Assembly: GCA_024235135.1 (NCBI GenBank)
Contig: JACKMZ010000002.1
Span: 186,001 to 250,000 of the forward strand
Length of the DNA stretch: 64,000 nt
Direction of reading: 5' to 3'
Origin: Gammaproteobacteria bacterium
GTDB lineage: Bacteria > Pseudomonadota > Gammaproteobacteria > Competibacterales > Competibacteraceae
The number at the start of each line of letters is the position of its first letter. The first letter of the stretch is position 1. This document shows positions 1 to 8,513 of this stretch, in pieces. A program made the position numbers and the translations under genes. Below the pieces are notes generated by a model. The model made no database searches, was not told the origin of the DNA, and was given only the letters and a program-made list of their open reading frames with translations.

Positions 1-2585
1 TGCACGGCCGCTGGCCCGTTTTCCAACACGTCCAACCACCAGGCATTATCGCTGCCCATGACACCCATGTGGTTGGGCACCATATCCAGAATCTGTCCCA
101 TGCCGTGCTGGCGCAGGGCTTCGCAGAACGCGTTGAACTCGTCGCCGTCGCCGATCTCGGGATTGAGCGCATTGTGATCGATGATGTCGTAACCGTGCAT
201 ACTGCCCGGCCGGGCGCGCAAATAAGAAGAAGCGTAACAATGACTGATGCCCAGGGCCTGTAGATAGGGCACCCGCTGGGCGGCATGGGAGAAGGTAAAG
301 GCGCTGTTGAATTGAAAGCGATAGGTGGAATCCGGGATACACGCCGACAACGGCCTTTCATTGATCGGAGCCTGTACCGGCTCGGGTATTCCGCGCTCGT
401 TCTGCACGCCTTGCACCAACGCCTGAAAGCCCGGTTCCTCGGTCCAATTTTCCAACGCCACCGTCAGCTTGTGTCGCCAATTCGGATATTGATCGACGGT
501 CCCCGGAAAATTGAACTGTTCAGTCTGGGTGAACACGTCCTCGGGTTTGACCAGCAGAATCCGGGCCGGCGTACGAGCCAGATACAAATGGACGGCCAGA
601 ACAAACTCGGGAGTCAGCTCGGGAGTGGAGACCTTGTGCACATTGACGTCGGGCGGCAGGAGTTCCTCGCGTTCCAGACTCATGCGCAACCAGGCGCGAT
701 CCTGTGCGCGCTCGACGATCAGCCCCTCGCGCATCTCCGGCGATGACACCAAACGCAGTTCATCGCGCAATTCCAGATCGCGGCCCTGCCAAAATCCGTT
801 CAGGGTTGGCAAGTCGTGCGTGCCGACGGCTACCAACGCCTGTTCCGGGTACTCCGCGGGCGGTATGAAACTGCCGTCTTCGTTCTTCTCGAAGTACAGC
901 AAACGATAGGAGAGAATGCCTCGCTCGGCCAAAGTATCCCGTAAGGTTTCCGGTACCGTGCCCAAATCCTCGCCAATCACCAAACAGCGATTACGCACGC
1001 TTTCCAGCACCAGAATATTCAGCAAATCGTCCAAGGGATAATCGACATAAGCACCATCCTGCGGGGAACCGCCGTTCGGCACCCAGTAAAGCCGCATCAG
1101 CCCCATGATGTGATCGATGCGTAGCGCGCCGGCATGGCGCATGTTCTCACGCAGCATCGCTATGAACGGCGCATAACCCGCTTCCCGCAGACGTTGCGGA
1201 ATCACTGGCGGCAGATCCCAATTCTGACCCTGGGGATTGAAGTGGTCCGGAGGGGCGCCGACACTCACATTCAGCGCGTACAGATCCTGATGGGCCCAGG
1301 TTTCGGCTCCGCCCCGGTTGACGCTGACCGCGAGATCTTCATAGAGACCGATCCCCAGCCCCAACTCCATGGAGTGCCGGCCGGCATCCTCCAACTGTTT
1401 GGCCAGGCGCCATTGCAGATAGGCATAGAACTCCACCCACTCGCTATGCTCGACGGCAAAGGACTGGCAAGCCGGGGAATGGGGATCGCGATAGTCATCC
1501 GGCCAATGGGGCCAGTCCCAGGCGATGCCTTCCTGCCGTAGAAAATGCTCCTGCAACGCCTCGTATAACGCCATGAATCTCAGCGTTTCGCCGTGACGAT
1601 TCTGAAAGTCGCGAAACGACTGACCTCTCGGCCCATTGAGATGATGGTCGCGAAAATGGCGGAACAACAGTTCCAGCACGGGAATCTTGACTGCGGCGAC
1701 ACCGGGATAATCGACCAGATCGGCGGAACGTAGAGCGCGCAATCGGGCCTGGAACAGCGCGTCTCCAACCATTTGTTGGGCGGGCTGGCATTCGGGGTAT
1801 TCAGGAATCGCCAGCACATCCAGATACAGCACGTTGTAGAACAAGCGGCTGGAAGGACTGTAAGGACTGACCTGCTCGGGAAAGGCGGGAAACAACTCGT
1901 GCAGCGGATTCAATCCCACCAGGCTTGCGCCCAACTCCGCCGCTCCATCCAACATGAGACGGAGATCGCCCATATCGCCGATGCCCCAATTGCGCTGGGA
2001 ACGCACGCTGTAAAGCTGCACACCGGGTCCCCAGACCCGTTTTCCCTCAGTCAACACGGGCGGTTGATAGCCGCGTTCAGGAGCGACGATGAGTACCGAG
2101 CGAGCGCCCTGCTCCGGTTGCGCGACTGGCGCCAGCGTGATTTCGTGATAACCGCAGTCCGGCATGAATGGCAGCGGGAAAGCACGGCACTCGCGTCGTA
2201 TTCCCGCGCCGTCCGATGCTTCCAGCAAATCCATGTCGGCGGGTCTTAGCTGACCGCTGTGAAATGTTCCATTTTCCTGTTTCAAGGTCCACTCAAACAG
2301 GGTATCGGCTTGTTCCGCGGTGATCCGCAGGGGAATACACGACCCGCTATCGGCTGTCCGGCATACCCACACAGGCGGTAACGACCGCTCCCAGGCGCGC
2401 GTCCGGGCGGCGGCCAGCACCGTCGCCGAATCAGCCTCCTCGCCCACGGCGCAACCCATCGCGCCCAATAGCGCCCGGCGGGTTTCCTGGGACGTGGTAT
2501 GCGTTTTGCCCCAAATATCCGTGTATTCGGTGGCAATCCCGTACAGGGTACATAGCTGATCAAGATTCGCTGTGTCGTCGGTCAT
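1..2585 (-). CDS. malQ-treY: MalQ-TreY fusion: 4-alpha-glucanotransferase joined to maltooligosyltrehalose synthase (3' end outside window)
   Basis: An open frame runs without a stop from ATG at 2585 to the window edge (about 861 codons). Residues 1 to about 740 read as amylomaltase (GH77), which transfers maltooligosaccharide units between glucans. The three GH77 active-site motifs are present: RIDHIMGL near residue 490 (nucleophile Asp), VIGEDLGTVP near 538 (acid/base Glu) and GTHDLPT near 590 (Asp). From residue 754, in the same frame, a second enzyme begins with STYRFQFNSAFTF, YLQALGISHCYASS, RPGSMHGYDIID and ILDMVPNHMGV, the N-terminus of TreY (GH13), which turns the reducing end of maltodextrins into a trehalosyl unit. 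The TreY catalytic residues lie beyond the window. The two steps would channel glycogen-derived dextrins toward trehalose. The frame was checked on both sides of the junction; a full-length fusion is inferred. Confidence 0.85.
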   Translation of the reverse strand, partial: MTDDTANLDQLCTLYGIATEYTDIWGKTHTTSQETRRALLGAMGCAVGEEADSATVLAAARTRAWERSLPPVWVCRTADSGSCIPLRITAEQADTLFEWTLKQENGTFHSGQLRPADMDLLEASDGAGIRRECRAFPLPFMPDCGYHEITLAPVAQPEQGARSVLIVAPERGYQPPVLTEGKRVWGPGVQLYSVRSQRNWGIGDMGDLRLMLDGAAELGASLVGLNPLHELFPAFPEQVSPYSPSSRLFYNVLYLDVLAIPEYPECQPAQQMVGDALFQARLRALRSADLVDYPGVAAVKIPVLELLFRHFRDHHLNGPRGQSFRDFQNRHGETLRFMALYEALQEHFLRQEGIAWDWPHWPDDYRDPHSPACQSFAVEHSEWVEFYAYLQWRLAKQLEDAGRHSMELGLGIGLYEDLAVSVNRGGAETWAHQDLYALNVSVGAPPDHFNPQGQNWDLPPVIPQRLREAGYAPFIAMLRENMRHAGALRIDHIMGLMRLYWVPNGGSPQDGAYVDYPLDDLLNILVLESVRNRCLVIGEDLGTVPETLRDTLAERGILSYRLLYFEKNEDGSFIPPAEYPEQALVAVGTHDLPTLNGFWQGRDLELRDELRLVSSPEMREGLIVERAQDRAWLRMSLEREELLPPDVNVHKVSTPELTPEFVLAVHLYLARTPARILLVKPEDVFTQTEQFNFPGTVDQYPNWRHKLTVALENWTEEPGFQALVQGVQNERGIPEPVQAPINERPLSACIPDSTYRFQFNSAFTFSHAAQRVPYLQALGISHCYASSYLRARPGSMHGYDIIDHNALNPEIGDGDEFNAFCEALRQHGMGQILDMVPNHMGVMGSDNAWWLDVLENGPAAV

Positions 2586-2626
2586 CGTGACTCCTGTAAG
2601 CGTGGCGCGGGAGTAAATCGTGGGGA

Positions 2627-3340
2627 TTAACGGGACGAAGACTCCTGGCAAATCAGCAGGGCCTGGAGAGTACGGGAGCCGAACTGGCGTCGATACAATA
2701 CTAAAATCACCCAGGACGTCACGGCGATAAACAGCCAGGGATGAATAAACCAGCTCAACACGGCCGAACCGAAATACGAGGCGCGCAACCCGCGATTGAA
2801 ATTGTCTCCGGCCAAAGCCAGCAAGCGCGCCAGTTGACAGGCGTAGGTGTCACGTTGCATCGCCGGTGTGCTGGGTAGCGGCGCCGCGCCCATCATGATG
2901 CTGCAATAGTTGAACTGCCGTAGCGACCAAGTGAATTTGAAGAACGCATAGACGAAAATGGAAATCAGCATCAACAGTTTCAACTTCCAGGCGAGCGGGG
3001 AGACCGACGCGGTGAAGGGTAGATCATCGATCAGGTGAACCGCCTCTTTCACCGAACCCAGCGTCGCGACCAACCCACCGATGATGATCATGGTAGTGGA
3101 GGCGAAGAAGGACACGCTGCGCATCAGATTACCAACCAGGGTAGAATCCACGATGCGGTTTTCGCGTTCCAGCATGCGTCGCATCCAGTTTTCCCGATAG
3201 GCATAGGTGACTCGATTCAGTCCCTGCGTCTTCCGGGAACCCCGATAATCGGCGACCCAGGTGTACGCCGCCCAGCACACGACGAACCAAGCCACGGCCA
3301 ACGCATCAATGATCGAAAACAAAGACAATACGGTATTCAC
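2627..3340 (-). CDS. DUF599 family membrane protein
   Basis: A 237-residue protein of the DUF599 family, whose function is unknown. Features seen: an N-terminal membrane segment (about residues 8-30), the basic stretch RENWMRRMLERENRIVDS, a long hydrophobic segment with FFASTTMIIIGGLVA near residues 78-95, another at about 120-137 followed by KFTWSLRQFNYCSIMMGA, and a final pair of hydrophobic stretches around 190-222. About four membrane passes are likely, placing it in the inner membrane. It lies 41 bp downstream of malQ-treY on the same strand and is divergent from the FAD oxidoreductase, with only 43 bp between the two starts, so their promoters must overlap. The family call is firm; the role is not known. 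Confidence 0.8.
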   Translation of the reverse strand: MNTVLSLFSIIDALAVAWFVVCWAAYTWVADYRGSRKTQGLNRVTYAYRENWMRRMLERENRIVDSTLVGNLMRSVSFFASTTMIIIGGLVATLGSVKEAVHLIDDLPFTASVSPLAWKLKLLMLISIFVYAFFKFTWSLRQFNYCSIMMGAAPLPSTPAMQRDTYACQLARLLALAGDNFNRGLRASYFGSAVLSWFIHPWLFIAVTSWVILVLYRRQFGSRTLQALLICQESSSR

Positions 3341-3383
3341 GGGACACTCTTTTCGATTCCAAACCCACAGGATTTGACCAGCG

Positions 3384-4496
3384 ATGGCTCACGAGCAAGT
3401 CGATTGTTTGGTCATTGGCGCGGGTGTGATCGGTCTAGCGGTGGCGCGCGCGCTAGCACTGGCGGGGCGTGCGGTGATCGTCGCGGAAGCCGCTCGCACC
3501 ATCGGTACGGAAACCTCTTCACGCAACAGCGAAGTGATCCACGCCGGTCTCTATTACCCTGAAAACAGCTACAAAGCCCGCTTCTGCGTGGCGGGAAGAC
3601 GAGCCCTGTATCGCTACTGCAGGGAACGCAGTATACCCCATCGGGCTTGCGGCAAACTGATCGTCGCCACCGATTCCAAGCAAATTCCAGCCTTGCAGAA
3701 ATTGGTCGCACAGGCGGCACGCAACGGGGTCGATGATCTACACTGGCTGACGCCCGCCCAAGTCCACGACATGGAACCCGCCATCCGCTGCGTCGCCGCC
3801 ATGCACTCGCCATCCAGCGGCATTCTCGACAGTCATGCGTACATGTTGTCCTTACAGGGCGAGGCGGAAAACGCCGGTGCGGTATTCGCCTTTTCCAGCC
3901 CCGTCCTGGCGGGCCGGACGGATGCTTCGGGGATGCTCCTACAGATCGGTGGGGAAGAGCCCATGGAACTGCACGCCAAGACCGTCGTCAACTGCGCCGG
4001 GCTGCATGCCGTGAGCTTGGCTCGACGCTTTCAGGGCCTGTCTGCGGAACACATTCCGCCCTTCTACTACGCCAAGGGCAATTATTACATCCTGCCCTCG
4101 CGGGCGCCTTTTCGACGCTTGATCTATCCACTTCCGGAACAGGCCGGTCTCGGGGTTCATGTCACGCTCGATCTGGGCGGGCAGGCCCGTTTCGGACCGG
4201 ACGTGGAATGGGTGGATGGCATCGACTACCGCGTGGATCCCCGTCGGGCGGACGTTTTCTATCCGGCTATCCGGCGCTATTGGCCGGATCTCGCCGATGG
4301 CGAGCTGCAACCCGGTTACTCCGGCATCCGACCGAAACTGCAAGGGCCTGGGCAAGCGGCGGTCGACTTTTTGATTCAGGGACCGAAAGTCCACGGCATC
4401 TCGGGTCTGATCAATCTGTTCGGCATCGAATCACCGGGACTGACCGCCTCCCTGGCCATTGCCGAGCATGTCCTTGAAACCAGTACAGAAACATAA
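3384..4496 (+). CDS. FAD-dependent oxidoreductase, L-2-hydroxyglutarate oxidase-like
   Basis: A 370-residue flavoprotein of the DAO/L2HGDH superfamily. The N-terminus has the dinucleotide-binding fold VIGAGVIGLAVARALA (about residues 10-25) with an acidic AEAA at the end of the second strand. TETSSRNSEVIHAGLYYP (about 43-60) is the signature region typical of L-2-hydroxyglutarate dehydrogenases. The C-terminal part has GYSGIRPKL and GLINLFGIESPGLTASLAIAEHV, the conserved FAD-contact region. L-2-hydroxyglutarate is the likely substrate, made by promiscuous reduction of 2-oxoglutarate, but a related 2-hydroxyacid or glycine-type substrate cannot be excluded. The gene sits just upstream of the dnaA regulatory region. 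Confidence 0.78.
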   Translation: MAHEQVDCLVIGAGVIGLAVARALALAGRAVIVAEAARTIGTETSSRNSEVIHAGLYYPENSYKARFCVAGRRALYRYCRERSIPHRACGKLIVATDSKQIPALQKLVAQAARNGVDDLHWLTPAQVHDMEPAIRCVAAMHSPSSGILDSHAYMLSLQGEAENAGAVFAFSSPVLAGRTDASGMLLQIGGEEPMELHAKTVVNCAGLHAVSLARRFQGLSAEHIPPFYYAKGNYYILPSRAPFRRLIYPLPEQAGLGVHVTLDLGGQARFGPDVEWVDGIDYRVDPRRADVFYPAIRRYWPDLADGELQPGYSGIRPKLQGPGQAAVDFLIQGPKVHGISGLINLFGIESPGLTASLAIAEHVLETSTET

Positions 4497-4526
4497 AAGG
4501 TATTGTTTTACCTTTAGTTATTAAAT

Positions 4527-4548
4527 TTATCCCCAGCCGTGTGGATAA
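4527..4548. promoter_or_regulatory. DnaA boxes upstream of dnaA
   Basis: TGTGGATAA at 4540-4548 is a perfect DnaA box (reverse of TTATCCACA). TTATCCCCA at 4527-4535 is a one-mismatch box facing it. The pair lies 60-80 bp upstream of the dnaA start, next to a candidate -10 (TATATT, 4565-4570). This is the usual place for autoregulation of dnaA by its own product; regulation is inferred from position. Confidence 0.7.
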
Positions 4549-4607
4549 CTTCGCCGGGTCTCACTATATTGGTACGTTCCGTTTGAGGTACTGCAAGAGG
4601 ACCACTA

Positions 4608-5945
4608 GTGGAGCATTCGCTCTGGAAACCGTGTTTGGATAGGCTCAAGCAGGAATTGAGCGAGCAACATCTAAATACCTGGATCAGACCCCTGCACGCC
4701 CTGGAAGAAGGCGATACGCTACGCCTGCTCGCGCCCAATCAATTCGTTCTGGATTGGGTCAAAGAACATTATCTGGACAATATTCGCGACACGCTGGGAC
4801 ATTTATTCCCCGATCGCGGTGTCAAGGTGCATCTGGACATCGGCAGCAGCCGACAACCCGCCTCGAAGAAAGACCCCGGTTTCGAACTCGTCGCCGTGAC
4901 GCGGACCATGACGGTCGAAAACGAAACCCAAAGCAGCAATTTGAATCCGGATTTCACCTTCGAGAACTTCGTCGAAGGTAAATCCAATCAACTGGCCAAA
5001 GCGGCCTGCATCCAGGTCGCCAACAATCCGGGCAAAGCCTATAACCCGCTGTTCATCTACGGCGGTACCGGTCTTGGCAAGACCCATTTGATGCACGCGA
5101 TCGGCAACCTGTTATGCGACCGTACGGCGCGTGTGGTCTATCAACATTCCGAGCATTTCGTGGCGGACATGGTGAAGGCTCTGCAGCATAACGCCATCAA
5201 CGATTTCAAAAAATATTACCGCTCTCTGGACGCCCTACTTATCGACGATATTCAGTTCTTCGCAGGCAAGGAACGATCCCAGGAAGAATTCTTCTATACC
5301 TTCAACACGTTGCTGGAGGGTCATCAACAAGTGATTCTCACTTGCGATCGCATCCCCAAGGAAGTGCCGGGTCTGGAGGAGCGGCTAAAATCCCGTTTCG
5401 GCTGGGGTCTGACCGTGGCCATCGAACCACCGGAATTGGAAACGCGCGTCGCCATACTTATGAACAAGGCTCAGCAGGCCAATATTCATCTGCCCGACGA
5501 AGTCGGATTTTTTATCGCCAAGCGCATACGTTCCAATGTCCGAGAACTGGAAGGGGCGCTGCGCCGCGTCCACGCCAATTCGCAATTCACCGGCAAATCG
5601 ATCACCCTGACCTTTGCCAAGGAAGCCCTGAGCGACCTGCTGATCACCCAGGACAAACTGATCAACATCGAAAACATCCAAAAGACCGTGGCGGACTACT
5701 ATCGAATCCGCGTGTCCGATTTGACGTCCATCAGCCGCTTGCGGGCACTGTCTCGACCCCGCCAGATGGCCATGGCCCTGGCCAAGGCATTGACCAATTT
5801 CAGCCTGCCGGAGATCGGCGAAGCCTTCGGTGGACGTGATCACACGACCGTTCTGCACGCATGTCGAAAAATCAATGAGTTACGAGAATCCGATGAGCGA
5901 TTGCGGGAAGATTATGTCAATCTTTTGACGACCTTATCGAATTGA
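4608..5945 (+). CDS. dnaA: Chromosomal replication initiator DnaA
   Basis: A 445-residue initiator ATPase that binds DnaA boxes, melts the origin and loads the helicase. Domains in order: N-terminal helicase-interaction domain (LWKPCLDRLKQELSEQHLNTWIRPL), a short variable linker, AAA+ domain with Walker A GGTGLGKTHLMHA at about residue 152 and Walker B LLIDDIQF at about 210, and the C-terminal DNA-binding domain with the signature GGRDHTTVLHACRKI at about 408. The start is GTG at 4608, chosen because AAGAGG at 4595-4600 sits 7 nt upstream and the protein then begins at the usual place for the family. It is followed by oriC and dnaN; DnaA boxes flank the gene on both sides. Confidence 0.98.
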   Translation: MEHSLWKPCLDRLKQELSEQHLNTWIRPLHALEEGDTLRLLAPNQFVLDWVKEHYLDNIRDTLGHLFPDRGVKVHLDIGSSRQPASKKDPGFELVAVTRTMTVENETQSSNLNPDFTFENFVEGKSNQLAKAACIQVANNPGKAYNPLFIYGGTGLGKTHLMHAIGNLLCDRTARVVYQHSEHFVADMVKALQHNAINDFKKYYRSLDALLIDDIQFFAGKERSQEEFFYTFNTLLEGHQQVILTCDRIPKEVPGLEERLKSRFGWGLTVAIEPPELETRVAILMNKAQQANIHLPDEVGFFIAKRIRSNVRELEGALRRVHANSQFTGKSITLTFAKEALSDLLITQDKLINIENIQKTVADYYRIRVSDLTSISRLRALSRPRQMAMALAKALTNFSLPEIGEAFGGRDHTTVLHACRKINELRESDERLREDYVNLLTTLSN

Positions 5946-6020
5946 TGAGAATTATTCTCAACGGAAGAAAATGCCTGTGGATAAGTCTGTGGATAACTAG
6001 CCCTTTTCCTGTGGATAACC

Positions 6021-6077
6021 CTGTGGATAAAATGTGGATAACTTTTCGAAACAGACTTATCCACATTTTATCCACAG
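6021..6077. repeat. 21-bp perfect inverted repeat inside oriC
   Basis: The left arm at 6021-6041 and right arm at 6057-6077 are exact reverse complements, separated by a 15-nt loop (6042-6056). Each arm contains two DnaA boxes 11 bp apart. The element could extrude as a cruciform or place DnaA protomers symmetrically; either role is inference. Confidence 0.9.
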
Positions 6078-6154
6078 CTTATCCACAGACTTATCCACAG
6101 AAAAACAGGGTATTAACTGTTTGAAAATAATGAAAAATGGCAAAGTTATCCACA

Positions 6155-6212
6155 GAAAGTGGCCTCCTTAATAATAATAAATAAAATATATAAATATTAT
6201 TTTTATTTAACA
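6155..6212. other. DNA unwinding element of oriC
   Basis: After the last DnaA box (6146-6154) comes a short GC-richer spacer (GAAAGTGGCCTCC, 6155-6167) and then 43 bp of only A and T at 6168-6210, starting with a 3-nt periodic TTAATAATAATAA. The order box, GC spacer, 3-nt repeat, AT tract resembles the box/DnaA-trio arrangement of B. subtilis, although only the first triplet fits the published trio consensus fully. It is the likely site of first strand opening. Confidence 0.65.
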
Positions 6213-6240
6213 GACTCTGAAGACCGACGAGGCATCAATC

Positions 6241-7347
6241 ATGAGATTGGCAGCGAAACGCGAAGCACTGCTTAAACCCTTGCAGCATGTGGTAGGCGTT
6301 GTAGAACGTCGTCAGACACTCCCCATCCTGTCCAATGTGTTGATAGCCGCTGAAGACAACATCGTGAACTTGACCGCCACCGATCTCGAAGTGGAGTTGT
6401 CGGCTACGACTTCGCTACTGGTTGACGAAGCAGGCGCCATCACCCTACCAGCTCGCAAACTGCTCGACATCCTGCGTGCGCTGCCCGAGGACGCCACGGT
6501 CGACCTGAGCACGGAAGCGGAGCGTGCCCTGCTGCGTTGTGGACGCAGCCGTTTCAATTTGGCCACCTTGCCGGCCGCCAATTTCCAAACCCTGGAGGAG
6601 CTGCCCTTCGAGGGTCAACTGCGCTTGCCTCAAGGCCAACTCAAAAAGCTTATCGAACGCACGCATTTCGCCATGGCTCAGCAGGACGTGCGCTATTACC
6701 TGAACGGTTTGCTGCTGGAGGTGAGCGGAAACGCGTTGCGTGCGGTGGCGACCGATGGCCATCGTCTAGCGTTTTGCGAAACCCAGACGGAAACCGAGCC
6801 TGCCACGCTTGATCGGCAAGTGATCGTGCCTCGCAAGGGTATCCAGGAATTGTTACGCTTGCTGGGCGATGGCGATGACGAGCTGATGTTGAACATCGGC
6901 GCCAATCATGTGCAGGCCATACTGGACGATATCCGCTTCACCTCGAAGTTGGTCGACGGCAAGTTTCCTGATTATCAGCGCGTCATTCCCCGTCAGGGGG
7001 ATCGGTTGATCCAGGTGGATCGCGTTCTGCTACGCGATGCCTTGGCCAGGGCGGCGATATTGTCCAACGACAAATTTCGTGGCATTCGTTTGCAGGCCGA
7101 ACGGCGTCTGTTGCGTATTCAGGCCCATAACCCGGAGCAGGAGGAAGCCGAGGAGGAAATGGAGGTGGACTATGACGGTGGGTCCTTGGAAATCGGCTTC
7201 AACGTGACCTATCTGCTCGACGCCTTGAACGCTTTGCCCTGCGAGAGCGTGCAACTATCCTTCGTGGATGCCTCCAGCAGTTGTTTAATTCAGGAGTCGG
7301 ACGGTAGCGGAACCAGCAAATACGTGGTGATGCCGATGCGGCTGTGA
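6241..7347 (+). CDS. dnaN: DNA polymerase III beta sliding clamp
   Basis: A 368-residue clamp, the normal length for the family (366 in E. coli). Two such subunits form the ring that tethers DNA polymerase III to the template. Typical segments are seen in all three repeated domains: RLAAKREALLKPLQHVVGVVE at the start, ALRAVATDGHRLA at about residue 165, and the C-terminal CLIQESDG followed by YVVMPMRL, which closes the protein-binding cleft. It is the first gene after oriC and is co-oriented with recF and gyrB, which follow with short gaps, so one transcript is likely. Confidence 0.98.
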   Translation: MRLAAKREALLKPLQHVVGVVERRQTLPILSNVLIAAEDNIVNLTATDLEVELSATTSLLVDEAGAITLPARKLLDILRALPEDATVDLSTEAERALLRCGRSRFNLATLPAANFQTLEELPFEGQLRLPQGQLKKLIERTHFAMAQQDVRYYLNGLLLEVSGNALRAVATDGHRLAFCETQTETEPATLDRQVIVPRKGIQELLRLLGDGDDELMLNIGANHVQAILDDIRFTSKLVDGKFPDYQRVIPRQGDRLIQVDRVLLRDALARAAILSNDKFRGIRLQAERRLLRIQAHNPEQEEAEEEMEVDYDGGSLEIGFNVTYLLDALNALPCESVQLSFVDASSSCLIQESDGSGTSKYVVMPMRL

Positions 7348-7374
7348 GCCGGTCGCATCCGGTGTGGGGACGGT

Positions 7375-8466
7375 TTGATACCGATCACGATGGTCGTTGC
7401 CTCCCTGGAGATCGACGGTTTCCGGAATTTCTCCCAACTCTCGTTGCAGTTCTCGACCGGTCTGAATCTCATTACCGGCGTCAATGCCTCAGGCAAGACC
7501 AGTTTGCTTGAAGCCCTGTATTTCCTGGGGCGAGCGCGCTCCTTCCGTACCCAACGGGTACAGGAACTGATACATCATGGCCTGACCGCCTTCCGTCTGA
7601 TCGCCATGCTTGACGAAGCGGATGGACGGCGCATACCGGTGGGCGTACAACGAGACGCCAGCGAATTGCTGGCCCGTATCGCCGGTGCGCCGGTGCAATC
7701 CCTGGCGCAATTGGCCCGCCAGATGCCGGTGTTATTGCTCAACCCCAACAGCCATCGTCTGTTGGAAGATGGACCACAGCAGCGGCGACGTTTCATGGAT
7801 TGGGGTCTATTCCATACCGATGCGGCCTTTTGGGCGGTCTGGAAGCGTTACGCTCTGGCGTTGCGTAACCGCAATGCGGCATTGCGCACACAGGTCAACG
7901 ATCGGGTCCTGAATGCCTGGGATGAAGAACTCGGTCAAGCGGCGGAGACCTTGGATCGCTTGCGAAATACCTTCTGTACGGCCCTGGAAGGCGTCTTACA
8001 GCCTCTGGTTGGAGAAACCCTAGGTAGGGTAGCGATAAGCCTGGAATATCGTCCTGGATGGGCTAGGACACGCCACGAGAAGTTGCCACCGATTTTGCGA
8101 GAGATGCGGGAACAGGATCGGCGTCAGGGCTATACCCATGCCGGTCCGCATCGGGCGGATTTACTGATCAAATTGGGCGGGCGGCCCGTACTCGAATGCT
8201 TGTCGCGTGGACAACAGAAACTGCTCGTCATCGCCCTGGTGTTGACGCAGGCGCGGCTGTACCGGAATCAACGGGACAGCGCCTGCATGCTGTTGATCGA
8301 CGATCTACCGGCGGAATTGGATCGCTTGCATCGCCGGCAGGTCATGGCGTGGTTGGCGGAATCAGTCTGTCAGTTGTTCGTGACGGCGTTGGAAGCGGAA
8401 GCCCTGGACTGTGCGGCTTGGGCTGATGCCAAGACCCTCAGAATCGACCAAGGCAAGCTCATTTAG
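7375..8466 (+). CDS. recF: DNA recombination/repair ATPase RecF
   Basis: A 363-residue SMC-like ATPase that helps RecO and RecR load RecA at gaps. Walker A is GVNASGKTSLLE at about residue 35; the ABC-type signature is LSRGQQKLLVIALVLTQA and Walker B is LLIDDLPAELD, all in the expected order. Two starts are possible. TTG at 7375 has GTGGGGA just upstream and is used here; ATG at 7390 would give MVVASLEIDGFRNF, which fits the family's usual N-terminus better but has no clear ribosome site. It lies 27 bp after dnaN. Confidence 0.95.
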   Translation: MIPITMVVASLEIDGFRNFSQLSLQFSTGLNLITGVNASGKTSLLEALYFLGRARSFRTQRVQELIHHGLTAFRLIAMLDEADGRRIPVGVQRDASELLARIAGAPVQSLAQLARQMPVLLLNPNSHRLLEDGPQQRRRFMDWGLFHTDAAFWAVWKRYALALRNRNAALRTQVNDRVLNAWDEELGQAAETLDRLRNTFCTALEGVLQPLVGETLGRVAISLEYRPGWARTRHEKLPPILREMREQDRRQGYTHAGPHRADLLIKLGGRPVLECLSRGQQKLLVIALVLTQARLYRNQRDSACMLLIDDLPAELDRLHRRQVMAWLAESVCQLFVTALEAEALDCAAWADAKTLRIDQGKLI

Positions 8467-8513
8467 TGGTATAATTATTAATCTTTTGTCCAAGGAAAAT
8501 TTTCGCACCCACA

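Larger units (their letters stand above)
5946..6240. other. oriC: Replication origin oriC
   Basis: The dnaA-dnaN gap holds ten perfect 9-mer DnaA boxes. Five are TGTGGATAA (5976, 5988, 6010, 6022, 6033) and five are the opposite orientation TTATCCACA (6057, 6068, 6079, 6091, 6146); positions are box starts. Most neighbours are 11-12 bp apart, about one helical turn. The two groups face each other around position 6049. An AT-only stretch follows at 6168-6210. No GATC site is present in the 295 bp, unlike the GATC-rich E. coli origin, so SeqA-type sequestration here is unlikely. A 60-codon open frame crossing the array is a chance product of the repeats. Confidence 0.95.

Noticed and set aside
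5942..6124. 60-codon open frame across oriC
   Set aside because: It is made of repeated DnaA boxes, has no recognisable protein sequence, and lies in the functional origin.
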